This document shows positions 21,286-29,446 of a DNA stretch of 33,842 nt, piece by piece. Position numbers and translations under genes: made by a program. Source of the DNA: a virus; IMG/VR virus record IMGVR_UViG_3300035698_007621, positions 1 to 33,842 of that record; one strand, 5' to 3'. Position 1 is the stretch's first letter. Every line of letters begins with the position of its first letter. The notes under the pieces are model-generated. The model was not told the DNA's origin, made no database searches, and worked only from the letters and a program-made list of their open reading frames with translations.

Positions 21286-23229
21286 ATGCAACTAACAAAA
21301 GAAAATTTAATTGAAAGAATAAAAAAATCAAAAAGTACAGGACAAATTATGAAATCAATCAAAAAAAATAATGATTTTTTAGAAATAATTATATCAAAAA
21401 CAAAGTTTTTAAATAATGTTACTATTTCTGAAAGAATTTTTAATATTAAAAATAATTATAACGAAATTCAAAAATGTGATTGTGGGACAAAATTAACTTG
21501 GAACAAAAAAAGATTTTATAATAAAAGTTGTGGAGATTTAAACTGTTTATCAAAAATAAAAGGACAGTTATCAAAAAAACAAACTATAGAAAAAACAAAA
21601 AAAATAAAACAAACTAAATTAGAAAAATATGGTGATGAAAAATATAATAACATAAAAAAACAACAAAAAACTAATTTAGAAAAATATGGAGAAATATCAT
21701 ATACAAAAACTAATGAATATAAAAAAATGATGATTGAAAAATATGGATATGTATCTCCTTTTGAATTAAAAGAAACTCACAAAAAATCAAAAGAAACATT
21801 AAAAAAAAGATATGGTGTTGAACATAATTTTAAAATAAATGGAATGAAAGAAAAAATTATTAAAACATGGATTAATAATTTTGGAGAAAATAATCCTATG
21901 AAACATCAATTAAATATTGATAAAGCAATTGAAACAAATATAAAAAAATATGGTTATAAATCTCCTATGATGAATGAAAAAATAAAAAAGAAATCTCAAA
22001 ATACATTAATGAAAAATTTTAATGTTACTTCACCATTAAAATCAAAGATTATTTATCAAAAATTTGTGGAAACTTGTTTAAAAAAGTACGGTGAAACACA
22101 TTATATGAAAAATTCAAAATTTTTTGATAATTTTTTTAAAAAAGCAAATAAATCATCTTATAAAGAATATAAATTAAATGAAAAAATTTTTTATTTACAA
22201 GGATATGAAGATTATGTATTAGAAAAATTAGTAAATAAATATAATATTGATGATATTTATATTTCAAATGAAGAAATAACACAACAAATAGGCAAAATTG
22301 AATATAATGGAATAGATGAAAAATCACATAAATATTATCCTGATTTTTATATAAAATCAGAAAATTTGATTATTGAAGTTAAATCAGATTATACATATAT
22401 CACAGATTTAGAAAAAAATTTATTAAAACAAAAAGCTTGTTTAGAATCTGGTATAAATTTTCAATTTATGATTATTGATAAAAAGACATATAATAATTGG
22501 AAATCAAAAAAAAAAAATAAAAATAAAAATATGAAATTTATTAATAAAAGAGTAATATCTGTTAAAGAATTAACAGAAAAAGACACAACTTATGATATGA
22601 AAGTAAAAGATTCTCATCATTATATATTAAAAAATGGGATAGTTAGTCATAATACTCAAGATTTATTTCCAAAAACTGTTCAATCAGGAGGTAAAGGAGT
22701 AGATTATTCAGCATCAACAATTGTATATTTAACTAAAGCAAAACTTAAAACTGGAACAGAAGATGATTTAGATTTAGGAGCTTCTGGTATTATTGTAACT
22801 GCATTAGCAAGAAAAAACAGAAATGCAAAACCAAAAAAGATTAAATTTGAAATTAATCATAGTTTAGGTACTAATAAATTTAAAGGATTAGAATATTTCT
22901 GTACTCCTGAAAATTTTGAAAATATTGGTATTGCAAAAGTAAAAAAAGTTATTGATAAAAAAACTAAAGAAATAACTTATACACAAGGGGGTACTAAATG
23001 GTTTGTAAAACATTTAGATAAATCTTTTTATGAAAAACAACTTTACACTAGCAAAATTTTTACACAAGAAATTTTAGAAAAATTAGAACCAATTATTTAT
23101 AGATATTTTAGTTATATTTCATATGATGAAATGGTTAAAATTAATGAAGAAATGGATCATAAATATCAAGATTTTGAAGAAGATGATTTTGATATTGATT
23201 CAGATGATGAAAGTTCATTATTTGATTAA
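21286..23229 (+). CDS. uvsX: homing-type endonuclease fused to split C-intein and UvsX C-terminal half
   Basis: 647 aa in three parts. Residues 1-415 are an endonuclease. A Cys-rich element comes first (KCDCGTKL...KSCGDLNCLSK, 63-90). Eight repeats centred on KYG follow (Gly at 116, 135, 154, 177, 200, 223, 269; a variant at 246), then a PD-(D/E)xK-like nuclease core (YPDFY, Asp353; IIEVKS, Glu364 and Lys366). Residues 416-456 are a C-intein beginning with Met: block F TYDMKVKDSHHYIL and block G NGIVSHN, with cyclising Asn456. Thr457 is the +1 residue, and residues 457-647 are the UvsX C-terminus (TQDLFPKTVQSGG, then an acidic tail). The fusion passes through 12 consecutive A. The C-intein Met could also serve as a separate start. 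Confidence 0.88.
   Translation: MQLTKENLIERIKKSKSTGQIMKSIKKNNDFLEIIISKTKFLNNVTISERIFNIKNNYNEIQKCDCGTKLTWNKKRFYNKSCGDLNCLSKIKGQLSKKQTIEKTKKIKQTKLEKYGDEKYNNIKKQQKTNLEKYGEISYTKTNEYKKMMIEKYGYVSPFELKETHKKSKETLKKRYGVEHNFKINGMKEKIIKTWINNFGENNPMKHQLNIDKAIETNIKKYGYKSPMMNEKIKKKSQNTLMKNFNVTSPLKSKIIYQKFVETCLKKYGETHYMKNSKFFDNFFKKANKSSYKEYKLNEKIFYLQGYEDYVLEKLVNKYNIDDIYISNEEITQQIGKIEYNGIDEKSHKYYPDFYIKSENLIIEVKSDYTYITDLEKNLLKQKACLESGINFQFMIIDKKTYNNWKSKKKNKNKNMKFINKRVISVKELTEKDTTYDMKVKDSHHYILKNGIVSHNTQDLFPKTVQSGGKGVDYSASTIVYLTKAKLKTGTEDDLDLGASGIIVTALARKNRNAKPKKIKFEINHSLGTNKFKGLEYFCTPENFENIGIAKVKKVIDKKTKEITYTQGGTKWFVKHLDKSFYEKQLYTSKIFTQEILEKLEPIIYRYFSYISYDEMVKINEEMDHKYQDFEEDDFDIDSDDESSLFD
22506..22517 (+). repeat. 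run of 12 A joining endonuclease and C-intein frames
   Basis: The homopolymer lies 13 bases before the internal ATG at 22531. With 11 A the endonuclease frame would end at TGA overlapping that ATG (ATGA), giving two genes; with 13 A it would stop at once at TAA. The fused reading depends on exactly 12, or on another number of the same phase. Confidence 0.9.
22531..22653 (+). other. split C-intein of uvsX
   Basis: 41 codons from ATG 22531 (MKFINKRVISVKEL) to Asn456 (AAT at 22651-22653), followed by Thr at 22654-22656. It has block F with DSHHYIL and block G ending GIVSHN. Its length and Met start are typical of natural split C-inteins. Confidence 0.88.
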
Positions 23230-23250
23230 AAAAATTACAATATAAGAAAA

Positions 23251-24579
23251 ATGCCGGAAAAAATAAATATAGGACTTGAAAAAGTCTTTTTTCATCATAT
23301 ATTAGAAAACCCAGAACAATTTTATAAAGTAGAAACTCATTTTTTTAAAAATGATGATATTCAATATATTTATAATGTTGTAAGAGAACAATATATTATT
23401 AGTAAAAAAGTTGCATCATCTCAACAAATTTTAGCAATGGTTAAAATAAATGATATTAAAAATCAAATATCAGATAATTTAGTAAAATCTTTATTAAAAG
23501 GTGATAATTCTTCTTATGAAGAAGAATGGATTATACCAAGATTCAAAGCATGGAAATTAACAAAATTAATAAAAAATAATGTGTTAAAATCTATTGAATA
23601 TATTAGAGGAATCGAAGAAATTGATTATGATAATATTGTTGATATTTCATCTAAAATTAGACAAATGTTTAATGATTCAAAATTAATTGATGATGATGAT
23701 ACTGATTTAGGTGATGATTTTGATGATCCCGAAAGTCATAAAATAACAGAAATTACTAAGAAAATATCTTCAGGATGGCCAACTATTGATAAAGTAATGG
23801 AAGGAGGATGGGATCAAGCATCTTTAAATGTTTTAATGGGAGAAACTGGAGTTGGTAAAAGTATGTGGATGCAGAATATTGCCACACAAACCGCAGATCA
23901 GGGAGGTAATGTGTTATTTATAACACTTGAAATGGGAAGTCAAAAATGTATGAAAAGAATGGGATCAATGCGATTAAAAATTCCTATTAAAGAATATAAT
24001 AAAAGGGCAAAAGATACTATTTTTATGAAAAATAAGATTAATAGTCTTAAAATGAAAAATGGAGGAATATTTAATGCAAAACCTGGAAAAATTATTGTTA
24101 AAAAATATGACACAGGAACTTGTACAATAACTGATATCGATAATTTTATAACTAAATTTGAAGAAAAAAAAGGAATAAAAATTAATATGGTTATTGTTGA
24201 TTATATTAATATTATGGGAATTGAAAAAGGATTAGATTTTGCAAATATGTTATTTTTAAAAGGGAAACATTTAGCTGAAGGATTAAGATATATTGGAGAT
24301 AGACATAATTGTGCAGTTATTACTGGATCACAAACAGATAAAGCTGTTTGGGGGGCAAGTGATATTGATTTAAAAAATATGCCAGAATCAAAAGCAATTG
24401 CAGAAACCGCTGATTCAGTTTGGGCAATAATTCGAAATCCAGAAATGAAAAAGAATAATATATATAGATTTAAAATTTTAAAATTACGAGATTCTGAACA
24501 TTCAGGTGAACAAATAAGATTTGATTTTAATACAACATTTTTGGTAATGGAAAATGATGAATTTGTTGGTATAGTTTAA
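23251..24579 (+). CDS. 41: replicative DNA helicase, T4 gp41/DnaB-like
   Basis: 442 aa. The N-terminal domain (1-160) is followed by an acidic linker (DDDDTDLGDDFDD) and a RecA-fold motor domain. Walker A is GETGVGKS (197-204); the LEMG motif follows at 226-229; Walker B is MVIVDYINIM (313-322, Asp317); and a sensor-type motif VITGSQTDK contains Gln361. It should unwind the fork as a hexamer moving 5' to 3' with a primase partner, which is not in this window. It begins 21 bases after the uvsX C-terminal gene. The helicase gene, a known target of split inteins in phages, is uninterrupted here although both neighbours are split. Confidence 0.92.
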   Translation: MPEKINIGLEKVFFHHILENPEQFYKVETHFFKNDDIQYIYNVVREQYIISKKVASSQQILAMVKINDIKNQISDNLVKSLLKGDNSSYEEEWIIPRFKAWKLTKLIKNNVLKSIEYIRGIEEIDYDNIVDISSKIRQMFNDSKLIDDDDTDLGDDFDDPESHKITEITKKISSGWPTIDKVMEGGWDQASLNVLMGETGVGKSMWMQNIATQTADQGGNVLFITLEMGSQKCMKRMGSMRLKIPIKEYNKRAKDTIFMKNKINSLKMKNGGIFNAKPGKIIVKKYDTGTCTITDIDNFITKFEEKKGIKINMVIVDYINIMGIEKGLDFANMLFLKGKHLAEGLRYIGDRHNCAVITGSQTDKAVWGASDIDLKNMPESKAIAETADSVWAIIRNPEMKKNNIYRFKILKLRDSEHSGEQIRFDFNTTFLVMENDEFVGIV

Positions 24580-24620
24580 GATAAAAAACACAAACTTAAT
24601 TTTTGAATTAAGATAAAAAA
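24576..24620 (+). repeat. short direct repeat and hairpin between gp41 and the acidic protein gene
   Basis: TTAAGATAAAAAA occurs at 24576-24588 and again at 24608-24620. Between them, CTTAATT (24595-24601) pairs with AATTAAG (24606-24612) across a TTTG loop. It may be a weak attenuator or a processing site in a polycistronic transcript. Confidence 0.4.
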
Positions 24621-24633
24621 AAGATAAAACATA

Positions 24634-25314
24634 ATGTCAAAGAATATAGATGAAAATTTTAATGATGAAGATTTTAATGATGAAAATTTTAATGATGAAG
24701 ATTTTAATGATGAAGATTTTAATGAAGAAGATATTGATAATAAAATTAAGATTGATGAAGAAATTAATAATGAAGAAATTAATAATGAAGAAATCCCAGA
24801 TACAAAATTTGAAATTTTATTTAAAAATAATGCTAATAAACATAAATTAGAAGGTACTCATTCATTAAAAAGAGATACTATATTTATGGGAAAAGAAGAA
24901 GAGGAAGAAGATAAAAATCCAATATTTGATATTATAGCGAGTTTTGATCAAAAATATGAAATAGAAAAAGGTTCAACATATGAAGCAGAAAATAGAAATA
25001 ATGAAAATTATTTACATAAAAAACAATTATGTGAAGATATATACAAAATTTTAGAATCTGAAACTAATATAAATTTTATTATGAATAGAAGAAAACCAAA
25101 TAGACAAACATTTAACAATTATTATAAAATGTGTATTGATGATTTAAATATAAAATACACTAAATCAGAAATATTTGTTGAATTATCATATTATTTTACA
25201 GATAATATTTTTAATATGTTTAAGTTACTTGACAAAACTCATGCAACAGGAATAATATTAGAATTAAAAGAAAAAGGATATTTAACAGATATTGGAAATA
25301 TTAACTTTATTTAA
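24634..25314 (+). CDS. acidic hypothetical protein, 226 aa
   Basis: Residues 1-56 are extremely acidic low-complexity sequence: five FNDED-type pentapeptides and then repeats of INNEE. The remainder contains THSLKRDTIFMGKEEEEEDK, a probable helical region and a C-terminal domain ending TGIILELKEKGYLTDIGNIN. No catalytic motif is recognised. Its location between the helicase and ribonucleotide reductase genes suggests a replication-associated role, and the acidic N-terminus could mimic DNA or bind a basic partner, but both are guesses. Confidence 0.55.
   Translation: MSKNIDENFNDEDFNDENFNDEDFNDEDFNEEDIDNKIKIDEEINNEEINNEEIPDTKFEILFKNNANKHKLEGTHSLKRDTIFMGKEEEEEDKNPIFDIIASFDQKYEIEKGSTYEAENRNNENYLHKKQLCEDIYKILESETNINFIMNRRKPNRQTFNNYYKMCIDDLNIKYTKSEIFVELSYYFTDNIFNMFKLLDKTHATGIILELKEKGYLTDIGNINFI
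24658..24732 (+). repeat. tandem 15-base repeats
   Basis: Five units of about TTTAATGATGAAGAT encode the FNDED pentapeptide repeats. A second array of 15-base units (AATAATGAAGAAATT) follows near 24763-24795 and encodes INNEE. Both are prone to copy-number change in frame. Confidence 0.8.
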
Positions 25315-25342
25315 AATAATATAAAAAAATAATTAATAGAAT

Positions 25343-26233
25343 ATGAATAAAAATAATGTAATATTAAAAACTATTAAAAAGAAATATACAAGAAGTGAAG
25401 TTTTTGATGCAACATTAAAATATTTTAATGGAGATGAATTAGCAACTAACGTTTGGATAAATAAATATTGTTTGAAAGATTCAGATAATAATTTATTTGA
25501 ACTTACCCCAGATGATATGCATAAAAGATTAGCAAAAGAAATATCAAGAATAGAACAAAAATACCCAAATCCAAAATCAGAAAAAGAAATTTTTGATTTA
25601 ATAAAAAATTTCAAATATATTGTTCCTCAAGGAGGACCTATGTCGGGAATTGGTAATGAAAAACAAATAGTTAGTCTTTCCAATTGTTTTGTAATTGGAA
25701 AAGGAGATAATGATTCTTATGGTGCAATAATGAAAATAGATGAAGAACAAGTCCAATTAATGAAAAGAAGAGGTGGAGTAGGTCATGATTTAAGTCATAT
25801 AAGACCAAATAAATCTGACGTTAAAAATTCAGCTTTAACATCAACAGGAATTATTCCATTTATGAAAAGATATTCAAATTCTACAAGAGAAGTTGGACAA
25901 GATGGAAGACGTGGAGCATTAATGCTTAGTTGCTTCTCTCCTGATACTTATGTTTTAGTTGATAGTGGATGGGAAAAAATATCTAATGTTATAAATAATT
26001 TAAAAACAGGGGAAAATATTAAAGCATGGACACATGAAGGATTTAAAGATATAATAGATTATCAAGAATTTGAAGATAGAGATATTTATGAAATAGAAGC
26101 TGAAAATGGAAAAATAATTAAAGTGACAGGAGATCATAAATTTATGGTTAAAAATTTAACCACAAATGAGGAATATTTAAAAGCAGTTATTAATATTGAT
26201 GTTGAAAATGAAGAACTTATTTTTTATATGTAA
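25343..26233 (+). CDS. nrdJ: class II ribonucleotide reductase N-terminal part fused to a split N-intein
   Basis: 296 aa. Residues 1-196 are the start of an adenosylcobalamin-dependent ribonucleotide reductase (NrdJ), with VSLSNCFVIG (Cys115, one of the redox-active cysteines), MKRRGGVGHDLSHIRP and GQDGRRGALMLS. At Cys197 the intein begins: block A CFSPDTYVLV and block B KVTGDHKFMV (Thr262, His265). It ends at 26233 after 100 intein residues. The C-terminal part follows two genes later, with a free-standing endonuclease between. All frames between this gene and the next carry stops. This is the fractured-gene arrangement described for phage-like NrdJ and other loci in marine metagenomes. No ATP-cone is present at the N-terminus. 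Confidence 0.9.
   Translation: MNKNNVILKTIKKKYTRSEVFDATLKYFNGDELATNVWINKYCLKDSDNNLFELTPDDMHKRLAKEISRIEQKYPNPKSEKEIFDLIKNFKYIVPQGGPMSGIGNEKQIVSLSNCFVIGKGDNDSYGAIMKIDEEQVQLMKRRGGVGHDLSHIRPNKSDVKNSALTSTGIIPFMKRYSNSTREVGQDGRRGALMLSCFSPDTYVLVDSGWEKISNVINNLKTGENIKAWTHEGFKDIIDYQEFEDRDIYEIEAENGKIIKVTGDHKFMVKNLTTNEEYLKAVINIDVENEELIFYM
25931..26230 (+). other. split N-intein of nrdJ
   Basis: 100 codons starting at TGC 25931-25933 (Cys197), immediately after the conserved RRGALMLS extein sequence. T-x-x-H of block B is TGDH. The partner C-intein is at 27282-27398. Confidence 0.88.
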
Positions 26234-26251
26234 TTTTTTATACTTTTTGAC

Positions 26252-26273
26252 TGTTATATATTTATATATAACA
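26252..26273 (+). promoter_or_regulatory. hairpin just upstream of the nrdJ endonuclease gene
   Basis: Perfect 9-bp inverted repeat TGTTATATA / TATATAACA around a TTTA loop, ending 16 bases before the ATG at 26290. Free-standing homing endonuclease genes in T4 often have upstream RNA hairpins that limit their translation; this could play the same part. Confidence 0.5.
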
Positions 26274-26289
26274 ATAAAGAACTAAAAAA

Positions 26290-27285
26290 ATGAAAGATGT
26301 AAAATTTAAAAAAATAAAAGAATCACTTTATATAGATACGTATATTATTAATCAAAAAAGTATAATTATAAATGATATCAAAATTGATTTAGAAACAAAG
26401 AATGCATATTCAACTTTAAGTCATTATCTTAAAATTAGTGGTACAACATTAAATGATTATTTAATTAATGAAATAAATGGAGATATATGTATTCATTGTG
26501 GAGAAAAAATAAATAAAAGTAATTTTTCCAGAAAGAAATTTAAAAATTATAAATTTTGTAATAAATGTAATTCTGAAAAAATAAGAAATTTATATAGAAA
26601 TAAAAATTGTATTATTTGTAATAAAATTTGTCTTGATAAAGATATTATTTTTTCAACATGTGGATCAAGTAAATGTTTAAATAAACATAGAAAAAATATA
26701 AATGATAAAATATCATCTACACATTGGACAAAAAAAGAAAATTATCAAGAAATTGAGAAAAAAAGAATAAAAAAGAGAAAAGAAAATGATATATTATTTA
26801 ATAGAATATATATTCCTTGGAATAAAGGGAAAACAGGAATATACTCAAAAGAAACAATAGAAAAAATTAGAAACGCTACTATTAAACAAATGAAAAAAGG
26901 TAGAATTAAAAAAACAAAACAAGAAAAAATATTTGAAGAATTTCTTATTAATAATAAAATAAATTACACATATTCTTATATTTATAAACGAAGACAATTT
27001 GATTTTTTACTTCATGATTATAAGTTAATAGTTGAATTACAAGGTGATTATTGGCATGCTAATCCAGATTATTGGGATATTTATGGTAATGATCCAACAA
27101 AAAAGAAATTGTATGAAACTCAAATTATGAAGAAAAAAGATGATATAATAAAAAAACAATTAATAAAAGATTCTAAATTTGATTTTGTTGAATTTTGGGA
27201 ATATGATATACATAATAATTTTTCATATGTAATAGAAACTTTAATCACAAGTTTTAATATAAAAATAAATAAATTTAATAAATGA
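26290..27285 (+). CDS. free-standing homing endonuclease, Vsr-like with zinc-finger and NUMOD3-like elements
   Basis: 331 aa. Two Cys-rich elements come first (CIHCGEK...CNKCNS at about 66-93 and CIICNKIC...CGSSKC at about 106-131), then a NUMOD3-like DNA-binding stretch (WNKGKTGIYSKETIEKIRNA). The nuclease core FDFLLHDYKLIVELQGDYWH followed by ANPDYW matches the very-short-patch-repair-like (EDxHD-type) fold of endonucleases found inside fractured genes. It probably cuts uninterrupted nrdJ alleles and spreads the insertion. It lies between the N-intein gene and the C-intein gene and its stop overlaps the next ATG (ATGA at 27282-27285), indicating translational coupling. It carries no intein sequence itself. 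Confidence 0.85.
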   Translation: MKDVKFKKIKESLYIDTYIINQKSIIINDIKIDLETKNAYSTLSHYLKISGTTLNDYLINEINGDICIHCGEKINKSNFSRKKFKNYKFCNKCNSEKIRNLYRNKNCIICNKICLDKDIIFSTCGSSKCLNKHRKNINDKISSTHWTKKENYQEIEKKRIKKRKENDILFNRIYIPWNKGKTGIYSKETIEKIRNATIKQMKKGRIKKTKQEKIFEEFLINNKINYTYSYIYKRRQFDFLLHDYKLIVELQGDYWHANPDYWDIYGNDPTKKKLYETQIMKKKDDIIKKQLIKDSKFDFVEFWEYDIHNNFSYVIETLITSFNIKINKFNK

Positions 27286-27398
27286 AAAAAACATATAGTA
27301 AACTAAAAAAAATAACTAAAAAAGGAAAATCTACAGTTTTAGATTTTACTGTAAAAGATACACATAAAATTTTAGCTAATAATTTTTATACCTCTAAT
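27282..27398 (+). other. split C-intein of nrdJ
   Basis: 39 codons from ATG 27282 to AAT 27396-27398, followed by Cys TGT 27399-27401. The Met start overlaps the stop of the endonuclease gene. It is similar in length and block structure to the uvsX C-intein but differs in sequence and in +1 residue. Confidence 0.88.
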
Positions 27399-29357
27399 TG
27401 TGATGTTAGACATCCTGATTCTCAAGAATTTATGAATGCAAAAATGATAGAAGGGGAATTAACAGGAGCAAATATATCATTAAAATTAACAGATGATTTT
27501 ATGAAAGCTGTTATTGATGATAAATCATTTACTCAAATGTATCCTGTAAATTCAAAAAATCCGAAAATTCATTTTGAAACTAAAGCTAAACCTTTCTTTA
27601 ATCAAATTGTACACAATGCATGGAAATGTGGAGAACCAGGGATATTGTTTTGGGATACTATTATTAGGGAATCTGTTTCAGATGCTTATGAAAATGAGGG
27701 ATTTAGGACTGTCAGTACCAATCCTTGTGGGGAATTACCCTTACCACCAAATGATTCTTGTAGATTACTTTCACTTAATTTATATTCATATGTTGTTAAT
27801 CCATTTACTAAAGATGTATATTTCGATTTTGACTTATTTAAAGAACATATTTATTATGCACAAAGAATAATGGATGATATTGTTGATTTAGAAATTGAGA
27901 AAATTGAAAAAATTCTTGAAAAAATTGATTCAGATCAAGAACCAGATCATATTAAAAATACTGAACGAAATTTATGGGAAAATATGATATTAATGGCAAA
28001 AAAAGGTAGAAGATTAGGAATTGGAATTACTGCTGAAGGAGATATGTTAGCTGCATTAGGTTATACTTATGGTACAGTAGAGGCAACTGAATTTTCAACA
28101 AATCTTCATAAAAATATGGCAATAAATATTTATAAATCTTCTTGTTTATTAGCACAGGATAGAGGGTCATTTGAAGTTTTTGATTATGAAAAAGAAAAAA
28201 ATAATATTTTTCTCAATAGATTAGCTAATGAAGATTCTGAATTAAAAGAATTATTGAAATTAGGCAGAAGAAACATTGCGTTATTAACAATAGCCCCAAC
28301 GGGATCTGTTAGCCTTATGACACAAACCACATCTGGTATTGAACCAGTGTTCCTAGTTGCATATAAACGAAGACGAAAAATTAACCCAAATGATAAAAAT
28401 ATTAAAGTACAATTTATTGATGAGTCTGGAGATTCTTGGGAAGAATATCCTGTATTTCATCATCATTTCAAAACTTGGATGAAAGTAAATAATTATGATT
28501 TAAATATAAATTATTCTAAAGAAGAATTAACTGAATTAGTGAAAAAATCACCATATTGGAAAGCTACTTCAAATGATGTTAATTGGGTTGAAAAAGTAAA
28601 AATGCAAGGGAAAATTCAACAATTTGTGGATCATTCGATAAGTTCTACAGTAAATTTACCAGAAAATATTAAAGAAGAAGTTGTTGGTCAAATTTACAAA
28701 ACTGCTTGGGAAACTGGTTGTAAAGGGGTTACTGTTTATAGAGATGGTTGTAGATCAGGAGTTTTAATATCTGATGATAATAAATCTATCAATGAAATTA
28801 TTAAAGAAAATAATGCACCAAAAAGACCAAAAAAATTAAAATGTAATATTTTAAGATTTCAAAATAATAAAGAAAAATGGATTGGATTTGTTGGATTACT
28901 TGAAGATAGTCCTTATGAAATTTTCACTGGATTATTAGAATCCTTTTTTATTCCAAGTTATGTTGATCAAGGGTGGATTATTAAAAATAAAGATAAAAAA
29001 GGAAAATCAAGATATGATTTTATTTATATTGATCGTGATAGTTATGAACAAGATATGCGAGGATTATCAAGAGCTTTTAATAAAGAATATTGGAATTATG
29101 GTAAATTAATTTCAGGAGTAATTAGACATGGTATGCCAATCCCAAATGTGATAAATTTAATTGATTCTTTAGATATGCCAGATACAATAGTATCTTGGAA
29201 AGGAGGAGTTAAAAGAATGTTGAAGAAATATATTAAAGGTGACGAAAGTCAAGAAATTTGTCCAATATGTGGAAATAAAACTACATTTTCTGAAGGATGT
29301 TTAATTTGTGCTGACACAGAAGAAAAACCTGGATGTGGTTGGTCAAAGTGTGGTTAA
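27282..29357 (+). CDS. nrdJ: split C-intein fused to class II ribonucleotide reductase C-terminal part
   Basis: 691 aa. Residues 1-39 are the C-intein (block F VLDFTVKDTHKILAN, block G ending FYTSN, Asn39). Cys40 is the +1 residue of the extein, which reads CDVRHPDSQEF. The catalytic centre is STNPCGELPL, with thiyl-radical Cys149, Glu151 and redox Cys160 eleven residues later, as in NrdJ. The phosphate/substrate loop APTGSVSLMTQTTSGIEP follows at 338-355. The C-terminal region holds GVTVYRDGCRSG and a zinc-binding-like tail with Cys660, 663, 673, 676, 685 and 690. Spliced NrdJ would be 848 residues. It makes dNTPs using vitamin B12 coenzyme, which the host must supply. A strong terminator follows. 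Confidence 0.92.
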   Translation: MKKTYSKLKKITKKGKSTVLDFTVKDTHKILANNFYTSNCDVRHPDSQEFMNAKMIEGELTGANISLKLTDDFMKAVIDDKSFTQMYPVNSKNPKIHFETKAKPFFNQIVHNAWKCGEPGILFWDTIIRESVSDAYENEGFRTVSTNPCGELPLPPNDSCRLLSLNLYSYVVNPFTKDVYFDFDLFKEHIYYAQRIMDDIVDLEIEKIEKILEKIDSDQEPDHIKNTERNLWENMILMAKKGRRLGIGITAEGDMLAALGYTYGTVEATEFSTNLHKNMAINIYKSSCLLAQDRGSFEVFDYEKEKNNIFLNRLANEDSELKELLKLGRRNIALLTIAPTGSVSLMTQTTSGIEPVFLVAYKRRRKINPNDKNIKVQFIDESGDSWEEYPVFHHHFKTWMKVNNYDLNINYSKEELTELVKKSPYWKATSNDVNWVEKVKMQGKIQQFVDHSISSTVNLPENIKEEVVGQIYKTAWETGCKGVTVYRDGCRSGVLISDDNKSINEIIKENNAPKRPKKLKCNILRFQNNKEKWIGFVGLLEDSPYEIFTGLLESFFIPSYVDQGWIIKNKDKKGKSRYDFIYIDRDSYEQDMRGLSRAFNKEYWNYGKLISGVIRHGMPIPNVINLIDSLDMPDTIVSWKGGVKRMLKKYIKGDESQEICPICGNKTTFSEGCLICADTEEKPGCGWSKCG

Positions 29358-29380
29358 ATTATGAATAAAAATTAAATGTC

Positions 29381-29417
29381 AAAAAAATGTCTAAAATAAC
29401 ATTTTAGACATTTTTTT
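29381..29417 (+). terminator. intrinsic terminator after nrdJ
   Basis: Perfect 17-bp inverted repeat (AAAAAAATGTCTAAAAT and its complement) with a three-base AAC loop and a T-rich 3' arm, 23 bases after the nrdJ stop. It closes the plus-strand replication block. Confidence 0.9.
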
Positions 29418-29446
29418 ATTTATATATAAAAGAAAAATATAAACAT

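Noticed and set aside
20289-23229. A single uvsX gene with an ordinary intein broken by one frameshift
   Set aside because: The gap 21219-21285 has stop codons in all three frames and the next gene has its own ATG, so the split is real at the N-intein end.
24650-24850. Met/Leu/Lys-rich frame overlapping the acidic protein gene
   Set aside because: It is the alternative frame of the 15-base repeats and has no independent support.
25343-29357. Group I intron or plain endonuclease insertion splitting nrdJ
   Set aside because: Protein-level intein blocks A, B, F and G with Cys1 and Asn-Cys at the junctions are present on both sides, so splicing is expected at the protein level.
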